A stretch of DNA of 48,803 nt, from contig CAJUPT010000007.1 in assembly GCA_910588405.1 (NCBI GenBank), forward strand, positions 28,811-77,613, written 5' to 3'. The position numbers and the translations under genes were made by a program. The stretch is from an uncultured Lachnospiraceae bacterium. GTDB lineage: Bacteria > Bacillota > Clostridia > Lachnospirales > Lachnospiraceae. Under the pieces are notes generated by a model that did not search any database, was not told the DNA's origin, and saw only the letters and a list, made by a program, of their open reading frames with translations. Shown piece after piece: positions 16,935-24,897 of this stretch. Numbering within the stretch: position 1 is the first letter of the stretch; every line of letters begins with the position of its first letter.

Positions 16935-16963
16935 CCAATCACTACCGTTGGAAGGTATGAACA

Positions 16964-17305
16964 ATGTCCCAGGATTTTTCATCAATTGGCAGGAACATAA
17001 AAAAATACCGGAAGGCCAGAAAAATGAGCCAGGCAGACCTGGCGGACGCCGCTGGGCTGACCAACAACTATATCGGAATGGTAGAGCGGAACGAAAAGAG
17101 GCTTTCCCTGGAATCTTTCATCGCTGTCGCCAACGCGCTCCATGTATCGTCAGAACTTCTGCTGTGCGGCGTACTGGAAACCGGATACCAGGTAAAGGAA
17201 TCCATGCTGTCTGAAAAGCTCGGCCGGCTAAAGGCTGAGGACAGGCAGGAGATTTATGACGTGGTCGAATCCATGCTGAAGCACAAAAAGCCGGAGCGGC
17301 TGTAA
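16964..17305 (+). CDS. XRE-family transcriptional regulator
   Basis: 113 residues; ATG 16964 follows GGAAGGTATGAACA. Residues 8-62 form a classic helix-turn-helix: IKKYRKARKMSQADLADAAG then NNYIGMVERNEKRLSLESF. A short C-terminal helix follows. It is one of the few plus-strand genes of the island and is divergent from the operon starting at 16416. The two palindromes in the gap are probable binding sites, so it may repress both directions. SinR-like phage or ICE repressors have this size. Confidence 0.88.
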   Translation: MSQDFSSIGRNIKKYRKARKMSQADLADAAGLTNNYIGMVERNEKRLSLESFIAVANALHVSSELLLCGVLETGYQVKESMLSEKLGRLKAEDRQEIYDVVESMLKHKKPERL

Positions 17306-17323
17306 ACTGCGCTCCGGCTTTTT
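17285..17323. terminator. Bidirectional intrinsic terminator
   Basis: AAAAAGCCGGAGCG and CGCTCCGGCTTTTT are perfectly complementary. The stem overlaps the last codons of the XRE gene and also terminates the Rpn gene converging from the right. Confidence 0.9.
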
Positions 17324-17363
17324 ATGCTCATTTATAAATTTACGGTTCCCTGACAAAATAAAC

Positions 17364-17639
17364 CTAAACCAAACCATCATGAAGGTACTTTTCAGCATCC
17401 TCACACGATAAATGGTATTTCTCCTGTAGCTTTTTCATAATTTCATCATCTGACAGGCCAAGCTCACGATAGGCAAAACTCGCGCCACGAATCTGTTCCT
17501 TCCGCGCTTCGGACTTTCTAATTTCATTTACTCTTAATTCCACCATTTCATTTACTTTTGATTCCACAATCTCATTTACTTTTGATTCCACAATCTCATT
17601 TATCTCCGGCTCCATAATCTCCAATAACGCCTGGCACAT
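17364..17639 (-). CDS. Predicted intragenic small protein (Rpn C-terminal domain, 91 aa)
   Basis: GAGAGGAGATGAATCT leads into an in-frame ATG at residue 221 (MCQALLEIMEPE). The product would start just before the repeated VNEIVESK helix. This matches the internal starts found in the two other Rpn genes of the window. Expression is predicted, not shown. Confidence 0.5.
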   Translation of the reverse strand: MCQALLEIMEPEINEIVESKVNEIVESKVNEMVELRVNEIRKSEARKEQIRGASFAYRELGLSDDEIMKKLQEKYHLSCEDAEKYLHDGLV

Positions 17640-18299
17640 AGATTCATCTCCTCTCAATTCTTCCACAACCTTCATATTGGCCTTGACGCTGACCTCCAGC
17701 ACGGAATCCGCAAGTTCCCTGTCGTGCTTTTGCGTAAGGCTGTTTGTCATTTCCAAAAGTTCCCGCATTTCCTGTTTCTGAACCCTGTCAGACAATGCCT
17801 TGATCCAGGTATGGTTTTTCTGGTCCAGTTCCTTTCCCACAACAATCTGCGTCCGGAACAGCACAGCATCAAGGACATAATAGATACCGGGAAATGGGCT
17901 GGCCGTTTTAATGCCATGCTCCTTAAAGTACTGAAACAGCCCTTCCGGCCTTACGTCACGGACCATGGTCACGGTAATGTCATCTGCCGGCCTCTCATCC
18001 ACCGTCTTGCCGGAAGCCTTATACAGACAGCCGTAGGCTGCCGCCTTATAAAAAGAGTCAATATCCATATGGTCCTCCGGCGACCGGTATTCCACGATAT
18101 TATGGCCATGGAACAGTTTTCCGATCTCATTGACCATCCGGACATCCGGGTCTTTCTTAATTACCAAAAGGTCGATCTCCAGCGGCTTCGTATTCAGGTT
18201 ATATTCCTTTTCATAAACAAGGTCATCCCTGTTTTCCCTAAATTCCAGATCAATCGCCGCCACAAAGCCGGGATGCCATTGTATTTTCTTATCACCCAT
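17364..18299 (-). CDS. Rpn-type PD-(D/E)XK nuclease-like protein
   Basis: 311 residues; start ATG 18299, promoter at 18328-18355. The core reads NTKPLEIDLLVIKK, then IGKLFHGHNIVEYRSPEDH and IDSFYKAAAYGCLYKA: the D..E-x-D/K pattern of clostridial Rpn-like PD-(D/E)XK proteins. The C-terminal part has a heptad-like repeat VNEIVESK (two near-perfect copies, then two diverged) followed by a helical tail LGLSDDEIMKKLQEKYHLS. An internal ribosome binding site precedes Met 221. Probably a nuclease for defence or recombination; another unit of its own, flanked by a terminator. Confidence 0.8.
   Translation of the reverse strand: MGDKKIQWHPGFVAAIDLEFRENRDDLVYEKEYNLNTKPLEIDLLVIKKDPDVRMVNEIGKLFHGHNIVEYRSPEDHMDIDSFYKAAAYGCLYKASGKTVDERPADDITVTMVRDVRPEGLFQYFKEHGIKTASPFPGIYYVLDAVLFRTQIVVGKELDQKNHTWIKALSDRVQKQEMRELLEMTNSLTQKHDRELADSVLEVSVKANMKVVEELRGDESMCQALLEIMEPEINEIVESKVNEIVESKVNEMVELRVNEIRKSEARKEQIRGASFAYRELGLSDDEIMKKLQEKYHLSCEDAEKYLHDGLV
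17520..17600. repeat. 24-bp tandem repeat inside the Rpn gene
   Basis: Two near-identical 24-bp units plus diverged ones encode (V)NEIVESK/NEMVELR. Such repeats can change copy number by slippage, altering the coiled segment length in frame. Confidence 0.6.
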
Positions 18300-18327
18300 T
18301 GAATCGTCCTTTCCCTGTCTACATTTT

Positions 18328-18355
18328 ATTATAGCATATTTTCCTCATTTTACAA
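18328..18355 (-). promoter_or_regulatory. Promoter of the Rpn gene at 17364-18299
   Basis: TTGTAA, 16-nt spacer, TATAAT on the minus strand. Confidence 0.7.
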
Positions 18356-18465
18356 CCGCATGCCGGCACCTGGCAGTTCTGCCCCTGGTGCCGCCCCGGT
18401 TCTTCCCCATACCATTTTTATACGCATGGACGGAGCCCCGCCCACGCGTATCCTACACCGGCACG

Positions 18466-19080
18466 TCAAAGTCCGGATACCTTCCGGGCATACCACGCCG
18501 CCAGCCAGGCTTCATAATGCGCCTTTGTCAGGAGCAGCAGCTCACTGAGGGAATCCCATGTCATACTGACTGATACATGGTTCTCCGGGTTCTTTCCGAA
18601 CCTCGGGACGATCAGCCCCTTCTCATTCCGCTCGCCGGGGCCGCTGTCGGCCACGAACAGGAATGCCGCCCGGTCACCGCAGAAAAGCCTCGCTGTCCGT
18701 GACAGGCTCATCCCGTCACCCCTGGCCCTCCCATACTGGGACAGCTTTTCCGCCGGCGTGCCGCCAAGCCACTGCAGAAGCGGCCTGCCGTCGTTGTTCT
18801 TTTTCTTTTCCTGCGCCATATAACGCAGTTCCCCGCATGACAGTTTCAGGCACAGCCCCAAAAACTCTGACACGCTTATATATATGTGGACATTGTCCGT
18901 CTGGCGCTGCCCGGCCGGCCGCTTTAAATCATAAGCCGCGAATACCAGGTGCGCCTTCCCGATCCGGAACGCGTCTGACAGGCTCTCCACGAAACTGTTC
19001 CTTGCGTCTACGCGGATGATCTGGAACCGGTTACGTTCGTCCATATCATCTTTCCATGCATCTTTTGCTTCCTCTGTCAT
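18466..19080 (-). CDS. Hypothetical island protein
   Basis: 204 residues. The start ATG at 19080 overlaps the stop of the upstream gene by four bases (ATGA), so translation is coupled. No signal peptide; contains HIYISVSEFLGLCLKLSCGE and a C-terminal helix SELLLLTKAHYEAWLAAW. Not recognised. Last gene of the ligA-headed block. Confidence 0.7.
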   Translation of the reverse strand: MTEEAKDAWKDDMDERNRFQIIRVDARNSFVESLSDAFRIGKAHLVFAAYDLKRPAGQRQTDNVHIYISVSEFLGLCLKLSCGELRYMAQEKKKNNDGRPLLQWLGGTPAEKLSQYGRARGDGMSLSRTARLFCGDRAAFLFVADSGPGERNEKGLIVPRFGKNPENHVSVSMTWDSLSELLLLTKAHYEAWLAAWYARKVSGL

Positions 19081-19517
19081 GACATGGCCCTTTTCCCGGC
19101 GCCATGCCGCAGCGCGTCTGTCTCCAGCAATTGTATGCGGTACCCGTCCATACAGCCTTCCTCCTCCGGAAAACGGTTATATTTATCAGGCACCACAATG
19201 CGCAGCACGCTCCGCCCGTCTTCCCGCGCCTCATCAAGCCTCACGTCACAGTCCTCATAAATGCCCCGGACCATGTCCCCGGCCTGGAACCGCTCCCCGG
19301 CCTGGACACGCAGGCCCATCGTATTGAGGACACGGCAGATCTCCTCGGGCAGGTATGCCAGCACCAGCTGGAAATCCGGATGGCCATACTTCTCCATCCC
19401 GTGGGTATGGGCATTGCAGGCATATGGCAGGAAGGAACGCTCCTCATGCCCGCAGTCTCCGCATATGCCATTTGCCACCAGATGGACAACCCAGTCAATC
19501 TTTTTTTGGTTCTTCAT
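19077..19517 (-). CDS. DUF4262-like protein
   Basis: 146 residues; ATG 19517 after GGAGGAAGTGAGTA, within the 3' end of the upstream gene. CNAHTHGMEKYGHPDFQLVL resembles the HTxGLExxGHPEL core of DUF4262. An ICGDCGHEER cysteine pair near residue 20 may bind metal. DUF4262 proteins have no established function and are often encoded on plasmids and phage-like elements. Confidence 0.65.
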   Translation of the reverse strand: MKNQKKIDWVVHLVANGICGDCGHEERSFLPYACNAHTHGMEKYGHPDFQLVLAYLPEEICRVLNTMGLRVQAGERFQAGDMVRGIYEDCDVRLDEAREDGRSVLRIVVPDKYNRFPEEEGCMDGYRIQLLETDALRHGAGKRAMS

Positions 19518-20295
19518 TACTCACTTCCTCCTCTCTCCGCAAAAAATGTGTTATGGCGTCTACCGCCTGGTGCAGTTCCATCGCGTAACGGTTCCACTCC
19601 CCACAGAAAAGCTCTATCTCTTTTGCGGAAACAAACTTGTCTTTCATATACAATTTCGCCCCGTCACATTCATCAACACTGTCATAGGTAAGTTTCACTA
19701 CCCCTTCCCTGACCAGGACCAGGAAAAAGCCTTTATCAATTTTGTCGGGCAGGAAACAGTCCCAATACAGCAGATCCCCATAGCCTGACCTGTCGCAGAA
19801 CTCTTTCAGCCGCTCCTCATTGGACCCATTTTCTTCCAGATAATGGGACAGCGCGTCACGGCTCTCTAAATTCTCCAAAAGGATTTCTTTTCCCTGAATC
19901 CACAGCGACCGGGCAGGTTCTTTCTTTTTTCCGCCGGGAAGCTGGATCAGCCATAAATAATCCCTGTCCATCCGGTTCCAGTCCCATCCATAACCCAGCG
20001 CCGCTGACAGCAGGCGTTCGGACTGGGCCATATTCAGGGCGCATATCCCGGCTGACCAGTTATATACCGGCTGTTCTTCCGGTACGCCGTCCCTGCAGAT
20101 TCCCTGGGAAAGGAGATGTTCCAGTTCCTTAACCGGCATTTCATAAGGATACAGCTCCGTCGCCCAATAATCACGCTTGACCATCCGCGCTTTGCACGGG
20201 ATATAATGGCCTGCCCGGTTTAACAGATACTGGTTTATTGTCAGATTGACCTCCGTCCAGCTTAAACGGAACACTTTGCTTTCTTCTACCCGCAT
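19495..20295 (-). CDS. Hypothetical island protein
   Basis: 266 residues; ATG 20295 with GAAAGGAAAATAAAAA in front. No membrane segment. Several Trp/Tyr-rich stretches (LGYGWDWNRMDRDYLWLIQL) are visible. Its 3' end overlaps the DUF4262-like gene. A domain cannot be named. Confidence 0.7.
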   Translation of the reverse strand: MRVEESKVFRLSWTEVNLTINQYLLNRAGHYIPCKARMVKRDYWATELYPYEMPVKELEHLLSQGICRDGVPEEQPVYNWSAGICALNMAQSERLLSAALGYGWDWNRMDRDYLWLIQLPGGKKKEPARSLWIQGKEILLENLESRDALSHYLEENGSNEERLKEFCDRSGYGDLLYWDCFLPDKIDKGFFLVLVREGVVKLTYDSVDECDGAKLYMKDKFVSAKEIELFCGEWNRYAMELHQAVDAITHFLRREEEVSNEEPKKD

Positions 20296-20324
20296 TTTTT
20301 ATTTTCCTTTCTTACTTTGATTTT

Positions 20325-20978
20325 TCATTGCTTATTTACGTCCTTAACCATGTTTTTTGCCGCCTTCCCACTGTCAAACCGGATCTCCTCAAAACCAACC
20401 GGATTGCAGAAATAAAACACGCTCCGCCCCTCACGGTCAGTAAACTCCAGCACGTCCGACACGGACATGGAACGGCCGGTGTATCCCTCCGGGCGGGACA
20501 TATTAAAAACCGCATAAGCCTCCTCCGGCGTACTGATTTCCAGTTCCCCGGAATACGCGACGCCATAGTTCTCAGCGGGCACCCTGCCGCCACAAAGCCG
20601 CCTTATTTTATACAGGTCAGCAAACAGCAGATGCCCCCCATCCTGTTCCGGTATCACCTGATACAGCGTAACCTTAATAACCAGCCGTCCCTTTTCCGGC
20701 GCAAAGCGGGCTGGCAGCGTTTCCTCCTGATCCCGCGTCCGGCTTTCTCCAGGGCTTCTCTTTTTATCCCACAGGTCACGTTCCGGAATAAATTCCAGGA
20801 TGGTATCATCCCTGACGGGCAGATCCGGTTCCCCGTCAAAACGGTTTCCATACTTCGTACAGATTTTCGGTGCCCAGCCTTCACGCGGGTCAACATCCAC
20901 ATATAATTTCCCATCCGCTTCGTAAACCGGCCGGCTGAAACTGTCACGGCCTATATAACGTAATATCAATTTTTTCAT
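20325..20978 (-). CDS. YodL-domain-like protein
   Basis: 217 residues from ATG 20978, preceded by AAAGGAACAGGAT. The C-terminal half has YAVFNMSRPEGYTGRSMSVS, VLEF and FYFCNPVGFEEI. That is the pattern of YodL-like domains (FNxxxPxxFxGxSLSVSDV..YYCDxxGF) common in large conjugative-element proteins of Firmicutes. The N-terminal half begins MKKLILRYIGRDSFSRPVYE and resembles single-domain relatives. It follows ligA in the same block. Biochemical role unknown. Confidence 0.7.
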   Translation of the reverse strand: MKKLILRYIGRDSFSRPVYEADGKLYVDVDPREGWAPKICTKYGNRFDGEPDLPVRDDTILEFIPERDLWDKKRSPGESRTRDQEETLPARFAPEKGRLVIKVTLYQVIPEQDGGHLLFADLYKIRRLCGGRVPAENYGVAYSGELEISTPEEAYAVFNMSRPEGYTGRSMSVSDVLEFTDREGRSVFYFCNPVGFEEIRFDSGKAAKNMVKDVNKQ

Positions 20979-21103
20979 ATCCTGTTCCTTTCCCTGCCCG
21001 TGGCAGCAGACAAAACCCAAAAGGCCGTGCCACTCCCCGTCCTTCCGGATATTCCATATTTACGGGATACGGCAGGGCAGCTGCCTGCCCCGCCGCGCTG
21101 CCG

Positions 21104-23074
21104 TCACCCGGCCAGCATGTCCTCAAATTCCTGTTCCGTCAGCGTCCTTATGCCTAATTCCACCGCCTTCTTCAGCTTGCTGCCGGCTTTTTCCCCGACG
21201 ATTAGGTAATCCGTTTTCTTCGTCACGGATGACGCCGGCTTTGCCCCCAGCGACAGCAGTTTTGCCTGGATGCCGTCCCTCGTGTAATTCTCCAGTTTCC
21301 CCGTCGCGACGACGGTCTTTCCCTCAAAAGGGTTACTCATGGCTGTTTCCATTGTATCTTCCTCCTTAATGAATTCTATATGGTCAAGCAGCGGGCGCCA
21401 CAGTCCGGCGTCTTCCCCGCTTGCGTACCAGTTATGGATGTTCTCGTTCATGGCCTCCCCGAAATCGGGCAGCCGCGTAAAATCAAACCCGTTTATTATG
21501 GCCTGCTCAAAAGCCTCAAAAGACCCGTGGAAATAATGGTCCAGGTCACGGCCCGCGTGCCGGCCCACCATAGGGATCCCCATGCCGGCTATGAACCGCG
21601 CCAGCGTACAGTGCCGGCTTTTCTCAATGGATGCCTGCAGGCGCTCAAAGGATTTCACGCCGAACCCCGCCGTTCCGATCATCTCGTCACGGTGCTGTTC
21701 CAAGGTATACAGGTCACCGTAGGTACGTATCCATCCGTGCCCCAGCATCCGCCCCAGCGTCTTTTCCGAAAGCCCTTCGATATCCATCCTCGTCTTATCG
21801 CAGAAATGCACAAATTTTTTTACTAAACGGGCGGCGCAGTCCGGATTCTCACAGAAAAGCTGCCTGGTCCCCCCGGGGGATATGCGTATCATAAGGGGCG
21901 CCCCGCAGCACGGGCAGAAGGACGGCGCCATACAGGTCCCGCTTTTCGTCAGGTTTTCCGCGATCTGCGGGATAATCATATTCGCCTTGTAGACCTGTAT
22001 CCTGTCGCCTTTCCCCAAAGCGAGGCGGGCATAATTATCATAATTGTGCAGGTATGCCCTGCCCACCTTCGCGCCATCGATCACCACCGGCTCAAACACG
22101 CCCGTAAGGCTCACCATGCCGCTCTGGGTGACTGCCGTGTCAAGCCCCAGGAACGTTGTTTCATACAGTTCATCCTCCCATTTCAGGGCGATCAGGCGGT
22201 TTTCGTGGTGCCCCGTCGCCCCCAGGCTTTCCCCATACCGGATGCTGTCATACTCCATAATGAGCCCGTCCGCCGGATAGGCAAACTCCGCCGGCCGGAA
22301 GGACGCCGCCGCGCCGGTAATGCGCTCCGGGCCGCTTCCGCCTGCCAGCAGCACATGGGGGACGACGGAAAACCCGTTTTGCGCCAGGAAATCCAGCTGC
22401 TCCATTTTGCTGTCCGTCCCCAGTCCGGCGCTGACCAGCTCAAAAGCAAAAAATTCCAGGTACCGTTTCCGGGATTCATCCGAGTCCAGGTTCCGGACAC
22501 TTCCCGCGGCCAGGTTCCTCGGATGGGCATACGGCTCCTCCAGGCCGGCGTTAATCTTCTCAAAATTGGCCCATGAGATGACGCCCTCGCCCCGTACCTC
22601 AAAGAAACTTTCTTCCGGTATCTCCAATGGGATATTTAAGAACGTCCTGGCCGTATGGGTGACATCCTCACCCACCAGCCCGTTCCTTCCCCTTGTGATG
22701 GCCCGCTCCAGTTTCCCGTCCCGGTACCGCAGCACCAGGGTCAGGCCGTCCAGCTTCCAGCTCAGCACGACCGGCTGTGAACCGGCGAACCGCTCCAGGT
22801 CAGCCAGGGATTTGGTCTTGTCCGCCGAGAGCATCGGCTTTGTATGGCAGACTACCGCAAGCCCTTCCAGTACCTCACCCGGCACTGCCTGGGTCGGGGA
22901 GCCGGACAGGACCACTCCGGTATCCGTTTCCAGGCCCTTTAGCTCCTCCATGAGGAGGTCATATTCCCGGTCCGGCATAACCGGCCTGTCATACTTGTAA
23001 TAAGCGGTATCCGCCTCCCTGATCCGCTCAATCAGGGTGCGCATCCGGATACCCTGTTCCTCACTCGCGCGCAT
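21104..23074 (-). CDS. ligA: NAD-dependent DNA ligase
   Basis: 656 residues, start ATG 23074 with AAAAGGAGGAATCAAAAA in front. The adenylation site is WKLDG, with Lys 107; family motifs RGRNGLVGEDVTHTARTF and FEVRGEGVI follow. A four-Cys zinc finger (CPCCGAPL..CENPDCAARL), helix-hairpin-helix region and C-terminal BRCT domain (FEGKTVVATGKLENYTRDGI) complete the LigA layout. The usual MLSLDNAF motif reads MLSADKTKSL, so it is a divergent, element-borne ligase rather than the housekeeping copy. It heads a block and is preceded by leader RNA copy 3. It likely seals nicks during replication or circularisation of the element. Confidence 0.93.
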   Translation of the reverse strand: MRASEEQGIRMRTLIERIREADTAYYKYDRPVMPDREYDLLMEELKGLETDTGVVLSGSPTQAVPGEVLEGLAVVCHTKPMLSADKTKSLADLERFAGSQPVVLSWKLDGLTLVLRYRDGKLERAITRGRNGLVGEDVTHTARTFLNIPLEIPEESFFEVRGEGVISWANFEKINAGLEEPYAHPRNLAAGSVRNLDSDESRKRYLEFFAFELVSAGLGTDSKMEQLDFLAQNGFSVVPHVLLAGGSGPERITGAAASFRPAEFAYPADGLIMEYDSIRYGESLGATGHHENRLIALKWEDELYETTFLGLDTAVTQSGMVSLTGVFEPVVIDGAKVGRAYLHNYDNYARLALGKGDRIQVYKANMIIPQIAENLTKSGTCMAPSFCPCCGAPLMIRISPGGTRQLFCENPDCAARLVKKFVHFCDKTRMDIEGLSEKTLGRMLGHGWIRTYGDLYTLEQHRDEMIGTAGFGVKSFERLQASIEKSRHCTLARFIAGMGIPMVGRHAGRDLDHYFHGSFEAFEQAIINGFDFTRLPDFGEAMNENIHNWYASGEDAGLWRPLLDHIEFIKEEDTMETAMSNPFEGKTVVATGKLENYTRDGIQAKLLSLGAKPASSVTKKTDYLIVGEKAGSKLKKAVELGIRTLTEQEFEDMLAG

Positions 23075-23150
23075 TTTTTGATTCCTCCTTTTTGATGTTT
23101 TTTATACCAACAGGCGGCCATAAGCCTCCCGCCAATAACGGTTTTGGAAC

Positions 23151-23190
23151 AAAAAAAGCGCCCAAAGAACTTCTGTTCCCTGAACGCTTT
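23151..23190 (-). terminator. Second intrinsic terminator in the ligA leader
   Basis: Minus-strand AAGCG..CAGGGAAC and GTTCTTTG..CGCTT pair around AGAA and are followed by seven T. As in the ykgJ leader, transcription must pass two terminators before the gene. Confidence 0.8.
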
Positions 23191-23289
23191 ATGGCATATT
23201 TCAGCCCGATTATATAGTTGTCAAAATTCCGGAAGGCAGGCCGCGCCCACGGTCCTTGCCCTTTTTCGCGTCTTTTAAAGGCGCGGAAG

Positions 23290-23375
23290 AAAAAAAGTGC
23301 CTGACAGGCAGACGCCACCAGACACTATGCAAACTCGGATAACTGTGATCGCTTTACGCAACCTCGGATACTGAT
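23290..23375 (-). ncRNA. Conserved leader/small RNA, copy 3
   Basis: Upstream of ligA. It has a 5' hairpin (ACTG..CAGT), a small hairpin TTGC-GTAAA-GCGA, then TCACAGTTATC exactly as in copy 2, GTTTGCA, and a terminator stem AGTGTCTG/CAGGCACT with seven T. The ligA start lies 216 bp downstream, with another terminator in between. Confidence 0.75.
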
Positions 23376-23381
23376 ATATGC

Positions 23382-23410
23382 AGTATAGCAGGTTTTTTTT
23401 AACTTTGCAA
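23382..23410 (-). promoter_or_regulatory. Sigma-A promoter of leader RNA copy 3
   Basis: TTGCAA, 17-nt spacer, TATACT preceded by TGC. The sequence from spacer end to -10 (ACCTGCTATACT) is shared with copy 1. Confidence 0.85.
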
Positions 23411-23661
23411 TAGCATTTTCTATTCACGTTCCGGACCGTTCACGTTCCTGAAAACACTTAATGTTTGTTTTTACTATATATAACTACGGTTTTTATCTTT
23501 ACCGTTACTTCTCCCACCGCTAAAGCAGCTTGTAAAACATACTATGCCACTTATATTATATAAAAACGCAAAGCCATCAAAAGTACCACGTTCTTATATT
23601 TTGGTATATTTTTTCGTTTGGCACTGTCTCCCTTTAATAGCTTAACGAAAAACAACCACAG

Positions 23662-24318
23662 TCAGCCATATCTTCTGGGGCAATAAAATATCTCCATATG
23701 TATTCCCTCATCTCCATCCATTCCATAATGTTCTGAAATGTAATATGAGATATAAAAATCCCCAAACTGAAAACTGGCTGCCCTATTATCAAGCACATAT
23801 ATCTCTTTTGTCATAAAATCTATAATTCCTACGCCATACACGTCCGCTTCATGATCCTGTCCCATGGCATTTTCCAGACAATCCGGACATAAACAGTGGG
23901 CGGCCTTATTTATATCTAAGGCCTTATCTTTGCGAAGTTCAATGGACACGGACGCATAGCCACGGTCCGAATCGGCGAAAATAGACACAATATAACCATC
24001 CTCCCCATTCCGTACCGAGCGTAAGAGCGAACCGCCAGCAGGTTCCTCAATTAGATTCCCATCCCAATCATATCGGTTGATCTCAACGCAGTCGGTCCGG
24101 AATGTATTCAGGCTGATAATGCCTACGTTATTTTGTCCCCAATATGATGAAACCGGCATATCATCTCTGTTTAAAATGCAGTTTTCTGCCAAAGCACCGG
24201 CAATATACAGCCCTGTATTTTCACCCGCTTTTGCAGATAAAAATCCTGTCAGAATCAGTACCGGCAAGAAAAATATGATACATTTCGCCAAAATCCAGTG
24301 TTTTACACGCCGTCCCAT
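23662..24318 (-). CDS. Secreted or membrane-anchored hypothetical protein
   Basis: 218 residues, ATG 24318 with AGGAGGTTACC before it. The N-terminus (MGRRVKHWILAKCIIFFLPV, then LILTGFLSAKA) is a signal peptide or membrane anchor. The exported part includes a HCLCPDCLENAM cysteine cluster and VYGVGIIDFMTKEIYVLDNR. Not recognised beyond similarity to other uncharacterised Lachnospiraceae proteins. It is divergent from an XRE gene, and the shared gap has duplicated 20-bp operator-like repeats, so the XRE protein probably controls it. Confidence 0.7.
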   Translation of the reverse strand: MGRRVKHWILAKCIIFFLPVLILTGFLSAKAGENTGLYIAGALAENCILNRDDMPVSSYWGQNNVGIISLNTFRTDCVEINRYDWDGNLIEEPAGGSLLRSVRNGEDGYIVSIFADSDRGYASVSIELRKDKALDINKAAHCLCPDCLENAMGQDHEADVYGVGIIDFMTKEIYVLDNRAASFQFGDFYISYYISEHYGMDGDEGIHMEIFYCPRRYG

Positions 24319-24351
24319 GGTAACCTCCTGAACCCTCTATAATCCCCTATA

Positions 24352-24402
24352 ATATCTGTTTAAATCGGATAGGTCAAGTCAAATATCAGTGTAAATCAGA
24401 TA
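24352..24402. promoter_or_regulatory. Duplicated 20-bp operator candidates
   Basis: ATATCTGTTTAAATCGGATA (24352-24371) and ATATCAGTGTAAATCAGATA (24383-24402) are near-identical direct repeats 31 bp apart, about three helical turns. Each is itself imperfectly palindromic (ATATC..GATA). They lie between the secreted-protein gene and the first XRE gene. Confidence 0.7.
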
Positions 24403-24447
24403 TAAAACACATTTATATAGGGTACAATCATATACAGGTGACGTGAT

Positions 24448-24756
24448 ATGTTTGAAGATCTATTTTACGAAAGACTGGAAAAATTGCGGATGCAAAAAGG
24501 GGTCTCCGCAAGGGACATGAGTCTGTCTTTAGGCCAGAGCCATGGGTATATCAACTCGATTGAAAACAGAAAGGGATTCCCGTCCATGCAGGTATTCTTT
24601 TATATCTGTGAATACCTGGGAGTCACACCGTCAGAATTTTTCGACTATGATAACAGCTGTCCATCAGAGATCAGAGAGGTCATAAAAAGTTTATGCGCTT
24701 TAGATCCGGAGAAGCTTCAGCATGTGAAAACAATCATTCATGACCTAAAAGATTGA
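24448..24756 (+). CDS. XRE-family regulator, tandem copy 1
   Basis: 102 residues starting MFEDLFYERLEKLRMQKGVS. The helix-turn-helix spans about residues 12-62 (SARDMSLSLGQSHGYINSIE), then FFYICEYLGVTPSEFFDYDN. It is about 80 per cent identical by eye to the next gene, a tandem duplication that includes the upstream GGGTACAAT element. Probably binds the 24352-24402 repeats. The two copies differ in the recognition region (SHGYINSIENRKG versus SAGYINSLENKNG), so their sites may have diverged. Confidence 0.88.
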   Translation: MFEDLFYERLEKLRMQKGVSARDMSLSLGQSHGYINSIENRKGFPSMQVFFYICEYLGVTPSEFFDYDNSCPSEIREVIKSLCALDPEKLQHVKTIIHDLKD

Positions 24757-24897
24757 ATTTACCGCTTTCATCCTGCCATCGGTTTTCCTGCATAATATGG
24801 CATCCAGTATAACCAGACGCATTGTCAAAAACATGTATTTTAACAGGATACAATGCATTTTTATGTAGGGTACAATACTATGGGAGGGTGGCGTACC

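Larger units (their letters stand above)
16417..16963. other. Intergenic between divergent units
   Basis: This 547-bp gap holds the minus-strand promoter at 16718-16746, two XRE-type palindromes (16863-16877 and 16922-16934) and an 11-bp tandem repeat of TGTGCCAGA at 16756-16775. The long 5' region before 16416 (about 300 nt) holds no convincing gene. Confidence 0.5.

Noticed and set aside
17520..17600. CRISPR-like repeat array
   Set aside because: The short repeats are in-frame protein repeats without spacers; no CRISPR array is present in the window.
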